Part shown: positions 47,501-56,835 of the stretch, piece by piece
Numbering within the stretch: position 1 is the stretch's first letter
Layout: the number at the start of each line of letters is the position of its first letter
Source of the DNA: Abelmoschus esculentus
Taxonomy: Eukaryota > Streptophyta > Magnoliopsida > Malvales > Malvaceae
Reading direction: 5' to 3'
DNA length: 64,000 bases
NCBI GenBank assembly: GCA_035048815.1
Contig: JAUCBN010000035.1
Coordinates: 8,692,501-8,756,500 of the forward strand
Translations under genes and position numbers: made by a program
Notes under the pieces: model-generated
The model's input: only the letters and a program-made list of their open reading frames with translations
Told to the model about the DNA's origin: nothing
The model's database searches: none

Positions 47501-47569
47501 ACTAAACCTTTGGATAAGGAGCGTTTTTGGACCCTTAGGAGAGAGTTAGGTCTAACTAGCCTATTTTGA
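44501..47569 (+). CDS. pol: Copia pol polyprotein, open frame
   Basis: 1,022 codons encoding the enzymes of the element. In order: aspartic protease (LDSGCSRHMTG, residue 4), GAG-pre-integrase (WLWHRKLGHAS with a downstream CDAC), integrase DDE core (MDLFGP, SDHGTEF, NGVVERKNRT), RT (MDVKSAFLNGFINEEVYVEQPPGF, split here: MDVKSAFLN and VEQPPGF; YGLKQAPRAWYERL; YVDD at 46625-46636) and RNase H (YSDADYGG, STTEAEYISL). All catalytic motifs are present. Probable damage: GEL and FLGLQ of the minus copy read EEL and FLELQ here. In the pol frame a TAG lies just upstream (about 44459-44461; the minus copy has TAC), so fusion to gag by frameshifting looks blocked in this copy. Confidence 0.93.
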   Translation: MWYLDSGCSRHMTGDKGRFKELELKKGGVVTFGDNSKGQIEGIGSIGNHSSILIENVLLVNGLKHNLLSISQLCDKGFYVSFDKNGCKIIDIESNRTMLIGHRIGNIYMVHLDDINISHACLVASDENDAWLWHRKLGHASISVLEKLASQNLVRGLPKLKFSLDKICDACAKGKQKRVSFKSINDVSTSRVLQLIHMDLFGPIRTTSLGGKSYAFVIVDDYSRYTWVLFLSSKDEALENFITFSKISQNDLDQKISHIRSDHGTEFQNLGFENFCNENGISHNFSAPRTPQQNGVVERKNRTLEEMARTMLCENNLRKYFWAEATNTSCYIINRVMIRPILKKTPYEILKSKKPNISYFHPFGCKCFVLNNGKDNLGKFDAKSDEAIFLGYSLNSKAYRVFNKRTLVVEESIHAVFDDNLLPRKDSCDDDDVGIIETIDDGQASKVDGIPSNEEAQDPPIEALGNVKLEEREVSYPREFNYVKSGEILGDPSKGVTTRSSLRLMNHFAFISCIEPKNIKEALSDDFWILAMQEELNQFERSNVWTLVDRPSNKSTIGTKWVFRNKLDESGNIVRNKARLVAQGYTQEEGIDFDKTYAPVARMEAIRMLLAFACYHDFKLFQMDVKSAFLNGFINEEVYVEQPPGFEDSKFPNHVFKLTKALYGLKQAPRAWYERLSTFLIEKGFEKGKVDTTLFIKRFKNDILVVQIYVDDIIFGSTNECYCQEFSKLMQGEFEMSMMEELSFFLELQIKQKKDGTFIKQAKYIKDMLKKFGLENVKPQATPMSSSTKLDKDEGGKCVDSKLYRSMIGSLLYLTASRPDIMFSVCLCARFQASPRESHLIAIKRIFRYLRDTPCLGLWYPKASSFDLLAYSDADYGGCKIDRKSTSKTYQFLGSMLISWFSKKQNSVALSTTEAEYISLGSCCAQVLWMKQQLLDYDIKVDTIPLKCDNTSAICLTKNPIQHSRTKHIEIRHHFIRDHVSKNDVVLEFVDTLNQLADIFTKPLDKERFWTLRRELGLTSLF

Positions 47570-48477
47570 CTTCCTAAGTGTCATCTTTTTGCTTATTTTT
47601 GCTTGAATCTTGAATTGAATCATGCTTATGATAATCTTGTATCTTGATGACTCCATGCATGTTGCTAGGGGGAGTATGAACTTTTCATGCATAATAAACA
47701 TGTCATTACATCATATGCATGCTTCTAGGGGCTTTAGAGACTCATTTCTAGTACTTTGAGTAGCCAAAATGCAAAGCAAAGGTCGAAGGTATCGATACAG
47801 CTAACCCCTGTTTCGATACCTGTTCATCATCCCATCTGGGTTTTTGTCAAGAAGAACAGGCATCGATGCTTGCATCGATACCTCTGTTTCGGTACCTTCT
47901 TCGAAACTTGGTGTTTTGATACCAGTATCGATACACGAGGACGAAAGTTGTTTAAAACACTCTAAACTTAATTTTAATCTCATTAAAACACTTCCTAATT
48001 TAAAACCCAAAACCCTAGCCGGCCTCCCTTTATAATCCCATCAATTTCGCCTCTCTTAACAAGATTTCTTCACGATTTCTTTGAGGGATTTTGATCTACG
48101 CATCAAAGATTTCATCATATCAACAAACGGTGCTTCATAATCACAAAATTCATCCTAATCTACACTCAAGGTATATTTTCGAAAAACTCTAATTTCGTTT
48201 AATTCTAGTTTGTTAAAATTCAGTTTTTGAGATTGCTTTAAATGTTTATCTTATGGGTTTCAATAATCCTATGATTTTATCTCAAAATTTAAACTTGTTT
48301 TAATCGAATATAATTTTTTTTTCGAAAAAGTTTTTCGATGGTATTTCAAAATTTTTAATCCTTAAATACCTTGAATTGTTAGATTATTCTATAGGATTGA
48401 ATTGGATTATATATATATGCAAGCATACATATTTTTTTTAACTAATCCAAAATTTTTTGTTAATCCAATCCTAGATC
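47570..48477 (+). promoter_or_regulatory. Pol to third-ORF spacer with promoter-like block and possible leader intron
   Basis: From left to right: a GCTAGGGGGAG purine tract near 47665; TATCGATA-type motifs at 47787-47940; AAACCCTA telo-box at 48010-48017; a TTTATAAT TATA-like box at 48029-48036; then a pyrimidine-rich leader. A possible intron runs from GTATAT at 48171 to the AG at 48473-48474, three bases before the ORF ATG. The minus copy at 16819-17709 keeps all of these. This looks like an internal promoter and leader for the third ORF. The interpretation is inferred from sequence only. Confidence 0.5.
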
Positions 48478-49626
48478 ATGGCACCAAAGAAGCGTTCTCG
48501 TACCGAAGCTGGATCCTCTTCATCATCTCGTGTTGCACGAGTTGATTTTGATAAGGTCTATGCTAAGAGTCTAGACAATGATCGTAGATTGGACAATTAC
48601 AATCTTTTTCGGAGCTATCCTCTCAAAAAGGAAAGATGTGTGGACATTCAATTCATCACGTCCCATAGATTTCCTTTTCGTTACTATGACCAACTCGTCG
48701 AGTGGAAGTTCTTGCGCTTTCTCACCCATATCGGCAAGTTCTTTCCAACTCTTGTTCTTATCTTCTACACTAATGCTAAATGTATTTTATTCCCGGACAA
48801 GAGTAAAGTAGTAGCCATTGAATCGTATCTCATGGGAAAATCTTTCAAGATTAATGTCTCTAGTTTCCTTGATGTTTTTGGTCTTGAGGATAAGGGTAAT
48901 GATGATGAAGACTCTCTTACTACTTTCACCGGGTCGGTTACATCCCTTGACGCACATGACCGTTTTCTCCATCTTCTCATCTCTTGGTGGATTCGTCCTT
49001 CTAATGGGAGATACTCTAGGATCCGTCAAGTTGATAGCTTTTGGATCACATGCTTCCGTGATAAAATCCAACCCAACCTTGCTCGGATTGTTTTCTCGGA
49101 TATTGTGTGGCATATCCAAAACCGTGCTACCCCCCTTGTTCAATCTTTTCCATATGCGTGCATTCTAAGCACCATCTTTTTGCATTTGAACATCGATTGC
49201 TCTTATGACAAGGTGAGATCTTTAAAAGAGCTTATTGGAGAAACGTCACTCAATCGTGCTCACTTTGTCTATGCTTCAAATGGTGAGTGGACTCGAGGCG
49301 CTCCTCCTTCTCCTCCTCATGTTTCGGTTAATCCGGAACCACTTCATCAGTTTGACATGTTGACCTTCCTCACATCTAAGTTTGATTCTCTCAACACCCG
49401 CTTGGACTCCATGGATGGCAAGCTTGACACCCTTTCCACTCAATTCACTTCGGGTTTTGATGCCATCACCACTAGGATGACAAGCCTAGAGGCTCAAGGA
49501 CACTCCTTGAGAGTATCTCTTGAAGCTCTCCGTCAAAGCCAAAAGCTTACTCAAGATCAAGAGGAAGATGAAGATGATGAGGATGATGATGATGATGATG
49601 ATGGTGATGACATGGCCGATGATTGA
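48478..49626 (+). CDS. Third ORF of the SIRE-like Copia (env position), intact
   Basis: 382 codons in the env-like position between pol and the 3' LTR. The N-terminus is basic and Ser-rich (MAPKKRSRTEAGSSSSS), which could serve as a nuclear localisation signal. Residues about 20-250 form a globular domain rich in aromatic residues (FPFRYYDQLVEWKFL, VVAIESYLMGKSF, SWWIRPSNGRYSRIRQVDSF) resembling the 'putative plant transposon protein' domain seen in many plant retroelement ORFs. Residues about 290-360 repeat LTSKFDSLNTRLDSMDGKLDTL-type heptads (short form: FDSLNTRLDSMDG), predicting a coiled coil, and the C-terminus is a long Asp/Glu run ending MADD. I see no signal peptide and no transmembrane helix, so it is not a typical envelope glycoprotein. 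Function unknown. Confidence 0.85.
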   Translation: MAPKKRSRTEAGSSSSSRVARVDFDKVYAKSLDNDRRLDNYNLFRSYPLKKERCVDIQFITSHRFPFRYYDQLVEWKFLRFLTHIGKFFPTLVLIFYTNAKCILFPDKSKVVAIESYLMGKSFKINVSSFLDVFGLEDKGNDDEDSLTTFTGSVTSLDAHDRFLHLLISWWIRPSNGRYSRIRQVDSFWITCFRDKIQPNLARIVFSDIVWHIQNRATPLVQSFPYACILSTIFLHLNIDCSYDKVRSLKELIGETSLNRAHFVYASNGEWTRGAPPSPPHVSVNPEPLHQFDMLTFLTSKFDSLNTRLDSMDGKLDTLSTQFTSGFDAITTRMTSLEAQGHSLRVSLEALRQSQKLTQDQEEDEDDEDDDDDDDGDDMADD

Positions 49627-50001
49627 TCGTGTTGATCTTTCCTATGCTTTGCTTTTTAGTTATTAAGACTAGTTATGATGCATTCATATTAGAACTTATG
49701 CACCTATTTTATTTTCCCTATGTTTTGGTCTTTATTATTGTTGGATTATGTTTTGTATACTTTGCTTGTTATCGTTTATGCTTAATATGAACTTTTATAT
49801 GCTATGGATTATGCGTTATTCTCTTACATTGCTTATTTATGCTTCATTGATTTTGATCTAACAAAAAGGGGGAGAAAGTTCTAAGTTTTAAGTTTTCGAA
49901 ACCATCAACAATTTTAAATTCTTTTTGGGCACATATTAAGGGGGAGTCTTTCAACCAAAATTATTTCAAAACTTAAAATTTCCTTTTGGTTTTGTTATAT
50001 C
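49627..50001 (+). other. 3' untranslated region with extra purine tracts
   Basis: Between the third ORF and the terminal purine tract lie two more PPT-like tracts: AAAAAGGGGGAGAAAG at 49863-49877 and AAGGGGGAG at 49938-49946. Otherwise noncoding. Confidence 0.65.
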
Positions 50002-50015
50002 AAAAAGGGGGAGAT
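50002..50015 (+). promoter_or_regulatory. Polypurine tract of the plus-strand Copia
   Basis: AAAAAGGGGGAGAT immediately before the 3' LTR start TGTAAAAC. Confidence 0.8.
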
Positions 50016-51180
50016 TGTAAAACTAAAATTAATTTTGATATAACAAATAAATGTAAGGACTAATTTTAAAATAATTTTTTGGTCCTTAAGACAAAGCTTG
50101 ATCTCTAAGTCAAAACCAAGAACTTTAAAATACTCTTACAAGCCCTTTTCACACGAGGGTATCGATACCATGAGGATAGGTATCGGTACACCTGGAAATT
50201 TTCAAGGCTTGTTCTTGAGATCAAGAACAGGTATCAAAACAAGGTTCGATACCAAAACATTATGCCAACCCATGTTTCGATACTTGTATCGAAACATCTT
50301 GGTTATTTTTCAAATCATTTTTTAATTTTTAAAATATGACTCCTGGTATCGATACAGGTATCGATACACCCTTAATCTCCAACGGCTATTTTTTGGAATC
50401 AAATAAGTCAACCGTTGGTGTTAGTTAATTTTTGAATGATGGTTAGCCTGTATCGAAATAGGGTTCGATACCAGGCATCACAGAAAGTTTTTGTATCGAA
50501 ACAGGTATCGATACACCCCCATTAAATGCACAACGGCTCTTTCTTTTCTTGGCTTGTTTCGAAACAGGTACCCCGTGTTTCGATACCACCTGCTGCAGAG
50601 TGCATTTATGATGGAAAGATGAAGCTCCAACGTTCATATTTACTTTCCCAACAACTTCAACGGTTAGAAATCAATGAGAAGGTATAAAAAGAAGCATTTT
50701 CAAAAGCATATCAACAAGAAAGAACATCAAACAACATCCAAGCTCAAAAATCCAACTCAAAGTACTTTATTGAATACCTTGTCCTCCCAACTTGTACTTT
50801 TCATTTTGATTTGTTGCAATTTAAGTTTGGGGAGAGTTTGCTTGTATCAAGGGCTATTATTTCTTGTGAGAAGAATCCTTTTAGCCAACTTAAACCTTTT
50901 GTAAACCTTGTGAGTGGTAAAATCAATTTTGGGTAGAAAATTGATTTGTTTGTAAAGGTTATCCCTTGAACCTAGAAAAAGGCTGAATTCAATAGTGAAT
51001 TGCTTTCAAAATCCTTAGTGGGAGGAGCTAAGGTAGTGGAGTAGAGCTTGTTCGAAGCTTGAACCACTATAACTCTTTGTGTTCTTCAAATATTTTATTT
51101 TTCACCGAATCTCTCCTACAATTTTTTAATATCCAATTCACCCCCCTCTTGGCCATTATCCAATACCGATCAACTCAACA
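50016..51180 (+). repeat. Second full LTR of the plus-strand Copia
   Basis: 1,165 bp, TGTAAAAC..CTCAACA. It ends the full element and at the same time serves as the upstream LTR of the first truncated unit. Confidence 0.92.
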
Positions 51181-51267
51181 ATTGGTATCAGAGCTAGATC
51201 TTTGAAGGGATTCACCTCCACCAAAGAAGATTCAAGGGTTGTTGATCATCTCCACAACAAAAATCAA

Positions 51268-52572
51268 ATGGCCTCTACCTCCGGTTCGTGGAACGAGTCT
51301 CACTCTATCACCAAGCCACCCTTCTTCAATGGGGACAACTATCCTTATTGGAAGAATAGGATGAGGCTATTCATCAACTCCAATGATTATGTCCTTTGGG
51401 ATATAATTGAAGATGAACCCTCTATTCCTATGAAGCAAGAAGGAGATCGGCAAGTACCTAAGAAGAGGAACGAGATGACCGATGAAGAAAGAAGGAGAAT
51501 GTCCACCAATGATAAAGCTCTTCACATTCTCTTTTGTGCTCTAGGCCCCGACATCTACTCCAAGATGTCTTCATGCACAAGTGCCAAAGAAGTTTGGGAC
51601 TCCTTGGAGACAACTTATGAGGGCACCAATGATGTGAAGAAAACAAAGATTGGTCTTCTCAACCTAAACTATGAAAACTTCAAGATGGAGCCGGATGAAG
51701 ACATCACCAAAATGTTCGATAGATTTTCCGTGATTATCAATGGTCTCAAAGGGTTTGGTGAGATCATTCCAGAAGAGAAGCTCGTGAGGAAACTTATCTA
51801 CTCTCTTCCCGAGTCTTGGGATATCAAAAGGACGGCTATCATTGAAGCCAAGGACTTGAAGACTTTAAAGCTAGATGCTCTTGTGGGATCCCTTCTTACC
51901 CATGAGATCATGAAGAAAGGAAGAGAAGCAGAGAAAAAGAAAGAAGAGGTAAAGATAGAGAAAAGGGAAGTAGAGAAAAAGAAGCAAGGGATTGCTCTTA
52001 AAGCTTCATTGTCACAAGAAGAAGTAGACACTTGTGAGGAAGAAGAGCTAGAAGAATTGGCCATGGTGGCCAAAAGATTCACAAGGCTTATGAGGGCAAA
52101 TAGGAATCGAAGATTCCAACGAAAGGGGGACTTCAAAGCAAAGATCAAAGAAGAAGAGAAAGATCAAATCAATTGCTATGAATGCAAGAAGCCCGGTCAC
52201 ATTAGGACCGATTGCCCACTATACAAAAAGAAGAGTTTTGAGAAGAAGAAGAAACACAAAGCTCATGTTGCCACTTGGAGTGATGAGGAGTCATCATCCG
52301 ATGAGGACAATGAAGTGGCCAATTTGTGTCTCATGGCTCTTGATGAGCCTAAGGTAACCCTTGAACCATCTTGTAATGATTTATCTTATGATGAACTTTA
52401 TGAAGCTTATGATGAATTACAAGATGTGTATGATGAGTTGGTTTTGAAACAGGTACCCCGTGTTTCGATACCACCTGCTGCAGAGTGCATTTATGATGGA
52501 AAGATGAAGCTCCAACGTCCATATTTACTTTCCCAACAACTTCAACGGTTAGAAATCAATGAGAAGGTATAA
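51268..52572 (+). pseudogene. Truncated gag fused to LTR sequence, tandem unit 1
   Basis: Same start as the full gag (MASTSGSW), with intact capsid segment and CCHC knuckle (CYECKKPGHIRTDC). At YDELVLK (52445/52446) the sequence jumps from gag into the LTR at GAAACAGGTACCCC, and the frame continues for about 42 codons of LTR-derived peptide (QVPRVSIPPAAECIYDGK...) to a stop at 52570-52572. The protein would have capsid and nucleocapsid but no coiled tail and no pol. Confidence 0.85.
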
Positions 52573-53061
52573 AAAGAAGCATTTTCAAAAGCATATCAAC
52601 AAGAAAGAACATCAAGCAACATCTAAGCTCAAAAATCCAACTCAAAGTACTTTATTGAATACCTTGTCCTCCCAACTTGTACTTTTCATTTTGATTTGTT
52701 GCAATTTAAGTTTGGGGAGAGTTTGCTTGTATCAAGGGCTATTATTTCTTGTGAGAAGAATCCTTTTAGCCAACTTAAACCTTTTGTAAACCTTGTGAGT
52801 GGTAAAATCAATTTTGGGTAGAAAATTAATTTGTTTGTAAAGGTTATCCCTTGAACCTAGAAAAAGGCTGAATGCAATAGTGAATTGCTTTCAAAATCCT
52901 TAGTGGGAGCTAAGGTAGTGGAGTAGAGCTTGTTCGAAGCTTGAACCACTATAACTCTTTGTGTTCTTCAAATATTTTATTTTTCACCGAATCTCTCCTA
53001 CAATTTTTTAATATCCAATTCACCCCCTCTTGGCCATTATCCAATACCGATCAACTCAACA
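52446..53061 (+). repeat. Partial Copia LTR, tandem unit 1
   Basis: 616 bp matching the LTR from its position 546 to the end. The 5' half, with most palindromic motifs, is absent. It is followed by a PBS at 53064. Confidence 0.88.
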
Positions 53062-53148
53062 ATTGGTATCAGAGCTAGATCTTTGAAGGGATTCACCTCC
53101 ACCAAAGAAGATCCAAGGGTTGTTGATCATCTCCACAACAAAAATCAA

Positions 53149-54454
53149 ATGGCCTCTACCTCCGGTTCGTGGAACGAGTCTCACTCCATCACCAAGCCAC
53201 CCTTCTTCAATGGGGACAACTATCCTTATTGGAAGAATAGGATGAGGCTATTCATCAACTCCAATGATTATGTCCTTTGGGATATAATTGAAGATGGACC
53301 CTCTATTCCTATGAAGCAAGAAGGTGATCGGCAAGTACCTAAGAAGAGGAACGAGATGACCGATGAAGAAAGAAGGAGAATGTCCACCAATGATAAAGCT
53401 CTTCACATTCTCTTTTGTGCTCTAGGCCCCGACATCTACTCCAAGATGTCTTCATGCACAAGTGCCAAAGAAGTTTGGGACTCCTTGGAGACAACTTATG
53501 AGGGCACCAATGATGTGAAGAAAACAAAGATTGGTCTTCTCAACCTAAACTATGAAAACTTCAAGATGGAGCCGGATGAAGAACATCACCAAAATGTTCG
53601 ATAGATTTTCCGTGATTGTCAATGGTCTCAAAGGCTTTGGTGAGATCATTCCGGAAGAGAAGCTCGTGAGGAAACTTATCTACTCTCTTCCCGAGTCTTG
53701 GGATATCAAAAGGACGGCTATCATTGAAGCCAAGGACTTGAAGACTTTAAAGCTAGATGCTCTTGTGGGATCCCTTCTTACCCATGAGATCATGAAGAAA
53801 GGAAGAGAAGAAGAGAAAAAGAAAGAAGAGGTAAAGATAGAGAAAAGGGAAGTAGAGAAAAAGAAGCAAGGGATTGCTCTTAAAGCTTCATTGTCACAAG
53901 AAGAAGTAGACACTTGTGAGGAAGAAGAGCTAGAAGAATTGGCCATGGTGGCCAAAAGATTCACAAGGCTTATGAGGGCAAATAGGAATCGAAGATTCCA
54001 ACGAAAGGGGGACTTCAAAGCAAAGATCAAAGAAGAAGAGAAAGATCAAATCAATTGCTATGAATGCAAGAAGCCCGGTCACATTAGGACCGATTGCCCA
54101 CTATACAAAAAGAAGAGTTTTGAGAAGAAGAAGAAACACAAAGCTCATGTTGCCACTTGGAGTGATGAGGAGTCATCATCCGATGAGGACAATGAAGTGG
54201 CCAATTTGTGTCTCATGGCTCTTGATGAGCCTAAGGTAACCCTTGAACCATCTTGTAATGATTTATCTTATGATGAACTTTATGAAGCTTATGATGAATT
54301 ACAAGATGTGTATGATGAGTTGGTTTTGAAACAGGTACCCCGTGTTTCGATACCACCTGCTGCAGAGTGCATTTATGATGGAAAGATGAAGCTCCAACGT
54401 CCATATTTACTTTCCCAACAACTTCAACGGTTAGAAATCAATGAGAAGGTATAA
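53149..54454 (+). pseudogene. Truncated gag fused to LTR, tandem unit 2, frameshifted
   Basis: Identical in layout to unit 1 but with one extra A at about 53581-53582 (GATGAAGAACATC against GATGAAGACATC in the other units). This ends the first frame at 53604 in the capsid segment, and the rest is open in another frame from 53552 to 54454. The jump into LTR sequence is at 54328. Confidence 0.85.
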
Positions 54455-54945
54455 AAAGAAGCATTTTCAAAAGCATATCAACAAGAAAGAACATCAAGCA
54501 ACATCCAAGCTCAAAAATCCAACTCAAAGTACTTTATTGAATACCTTGTCCTCCCAACTTGTACTTTTCATTTTGATTTATTGCAATTTAAGTTTGGGGA
54601 GAGTTTGCTTGTATCAAGGGCTATTATTTCTTGTGAGAAGAATCCTTTTAGCCAACTTAAACCTTTTGTAAACCTTGTGAGTGGTAAAATCAATTTTGGG
54701 TAGAAAATTAATTTGTTTGTAAAGGTTATCCCTTGAACCTAGAAAATGGCTGAATGCAATAGTGAATTGCTTTCAAAATCCTTAGTGGGAGCTAAGGTAG
54801 TGGAGTAGAGCTTGTTCGAAGCTTGAACCACTATAACTCTTTGTGTTCTTCAAATATTTTATTTTTCACCGAATCTCTCCTACAATTTTTTAATATCCAA
54901 TTCACCCCCCCTCTTGGCCATTATCCAATACCGATCAACTCAACA
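54328..54945 (+). repeat. Partial Copia LTR, tandem unit 2
   Basis: 618 bp, same left junction (GAAACAGGTACCCC) and right end (CTCAACA) as unit 1. A PBS follows at 54948. Confidence 0.88.
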
Positions 54946-55032
54946 ATTGGTATCAGAGCTAGATCTTTGAAGGGATTCACCTCCACCAAAGAAGATCCAA
55001 GGGTTGTTGATCATCTCCACAACAAAAATCAA

Positions 55033-56337
55033 ATGGCCTCTACCTCCGGTTCGTGGAACGAGTCTCACTCCATCACCAAGCCACCCTTCTTCAATGGGGA
55101 CAACTATCCTTATTGGAAGAATAGGATGAGGCTATTCATCAACTCCAATGATTATGTCCTTTGGGATATAATTGAAGATGGACCCTCTATTCCTATGAAG
55201 CAAGAAGGAGATCGGCAAGTACCTAAGAAGAGGAACGAGATAACCGATGAAGAAAGAAGGAGAATGTCCACCAATGATAAAGCTCTTCACATTCTCTTTT
55301 GTGCTCTAGGCCCCGACATCTACTCCAAGATGTCTTCATGCACAAGTGCCAAAGAAGTTTGGGACTCCTTGGAGACAACTTATGAGGGCACCAATGATGT
55401 GAAGAAAACAAAGATTGGTCTTCTCAACCTAAACTATGAAAACTTCAAGATGGAGCCGGATGAAGACATCACCAAAATATTCGATAGATTTTCCGTGATT
55501 GTCAATGGTCTCAAAGGCTTTGGTGAGATCATTCCGAAAGAGAAGCTCGTGAGGAAACTTATCTACTCTCTTCCCGAGTCTTGGGATATCAAAAGGACGG
55601 CTATCATTGAAGTCAAGGACTTGAAGACTTTAAAGCTAGATGCTCTTGTGGGATCCCTTCTTACCCATGAGATCATGAAGAAAGGAAGAGAAGAAGAGAA
55701 AAAGAAAGAAGAGGTAAAGATAGAGAAAAGGGAAGTAGAGAAAAAGAAGCAAGGGATTGCTCTTAAAGCTTCATTGTCACAAGAAGAAGTAGACACTTGT
55801 GAGGAAGAAGAGCTAGAAGAATTGGCCATGGTGGCCAAAAGATTCACAAGGCTTATGAGGGCAAATAGGAATCGAAGATTCCAACGAAAGAGGGACTTCA
55901 AAGCAAAGAGCAAAGAAGAAGAGAAAGATCAAATCATTTGCTATGAATGCAAGAAGCCCGGTCACATTAGGACCGATTGCCCACTATACAAAAAGAAGAG
56001 TTTTGAGAAGAAGAAGAAACACAAAGCTCATGTTGCCACTTGGAGTGATGAGGAGTCATCATCCGATGAGGACAATGAAGTGGCCAATTTGTGTCTCATG
56101 GCTCTTGATGAGCCTAAGGTAACCCTTGAACCATCTTGTAATGATTTATCTTATGATGAACTTTATGAAGCTTATGATGAATTACAAGATGTGTATGATG
56201 AGTTGGTTTTGAAACAGGTACCCCGTGTTTCGATACCACCTGCTGCAGAGTGCATTTATGATGGAAAGATGAAGCTCCAACGTCCATATTTACTTTCCCA
56301 ACAACTTCAACGGTTAGAAATCAATGAGAAGGTATAA
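55033..56337 (+). pseudogene. Truncated gag fused to LTR, tandem unit 3
   Basis: Open from MASTSGSW through the CCHC knuckle (CYECKKPGHIRTDC) to the same LTR-derived tail, 434 codons from this ATG. The same frame is open further upstream through LTR and leader (54823), which I do not regard as translated. The jump into the LTR is at 56211. Confidence 0.85.
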
Positions 56338-56830
56338 AAAGAAGCATTTTCAAAAGCATATCAACAAGAAAGAACATCAAGCAATATCCAAGCTCAAAAA
56401 TCCAACTCAAAGTACTTTATTGAATACCTTGTCCTCCCAACTTGTACTTTTCATTTTGATTTGTTGCAATTTAAGTTTGGGGAGAGTTTGCTTGTATCAA
56501 GGGCTATTATTTCTTGTGAGAAGAATCCTTTTAGCCAACTTAAACCTTTTGTAAACCTTGTGAGTGGTAAAATCAATTTTGGGTAGAAAATTAATTTGTT
56601 TGTAAAGGTTATCCCTTGAACCTAGAAAATGGCTGAATGCAATAGTGAATTGCTTTCAAAATCCTTAGTGGGGGAGCTAAGGTAGTGGAGTAGAGCTTGT
56701 TCGAAGCTTGAACCACTATAACTCTTTGTGTTCTTCAAATATTTTATTTTTCACCGAATCTCTCCTACAATTTTTTAATATCCAATTCACCCCTCCTCTT
56801 GGCCATTATCCAATACCGATCAACTCAACA
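56211..56830 (+). repeat. Last partial Copia LTR, tandem unit 3
   Basis: 620 bp ending exactly at CTCAACA, followed by the CAAAG duplication and Athila sequence. The right boundary of the whole complex is therefore a normal integration edge. Confidence 0.9.
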
Positions 56831-56835
56831 CAAAG
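56831..56835. repeat. Right target duplication (CAAAG) of the Copia complex
   Basis: CAAAG directly follows ..CAACTCAACA, the end of the last partial LTR. Confidence 0.85.

Larger units (their letters stand above)
41542..56830 (+). mobile_element. SIRE-like Copia complex: one full element plus three tandem gag/LTR units
   Basis: The full element is LTR 41542-42702, PBS, gag, pol, third ORF, purine tracts, LTR 50016-51180. Three further internal starts follow. Each runs from PBS through about 1.25 kb of gag and then jumps into the middle of the LTR (junctions at 52446, 54328 and 56211, spacing 1,882-1,883 bp). The complete 15.3-kb block lies between one pair of CAAAG duplications inside Athila gag. 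The family is the same as the inverted copy at 14003-23694. Confidence 0.93.

Noticed and set aside
48478..49626. Envelope glycoprotein for the Copia third ORF
   Set aside because: The position matches env-like ORFs, but I see no signal peptide, no transmembrane helix and no glycoprotein features. It is basic at the start and very acidic at the end.
51181..56830. Possible CRISPR-like or satellite array
   Set aside because: The repeated unit is 1.88 kb of recognisable gag and LTR, with no short repeat-spacer pattern. It is a retroelement rearrangement.
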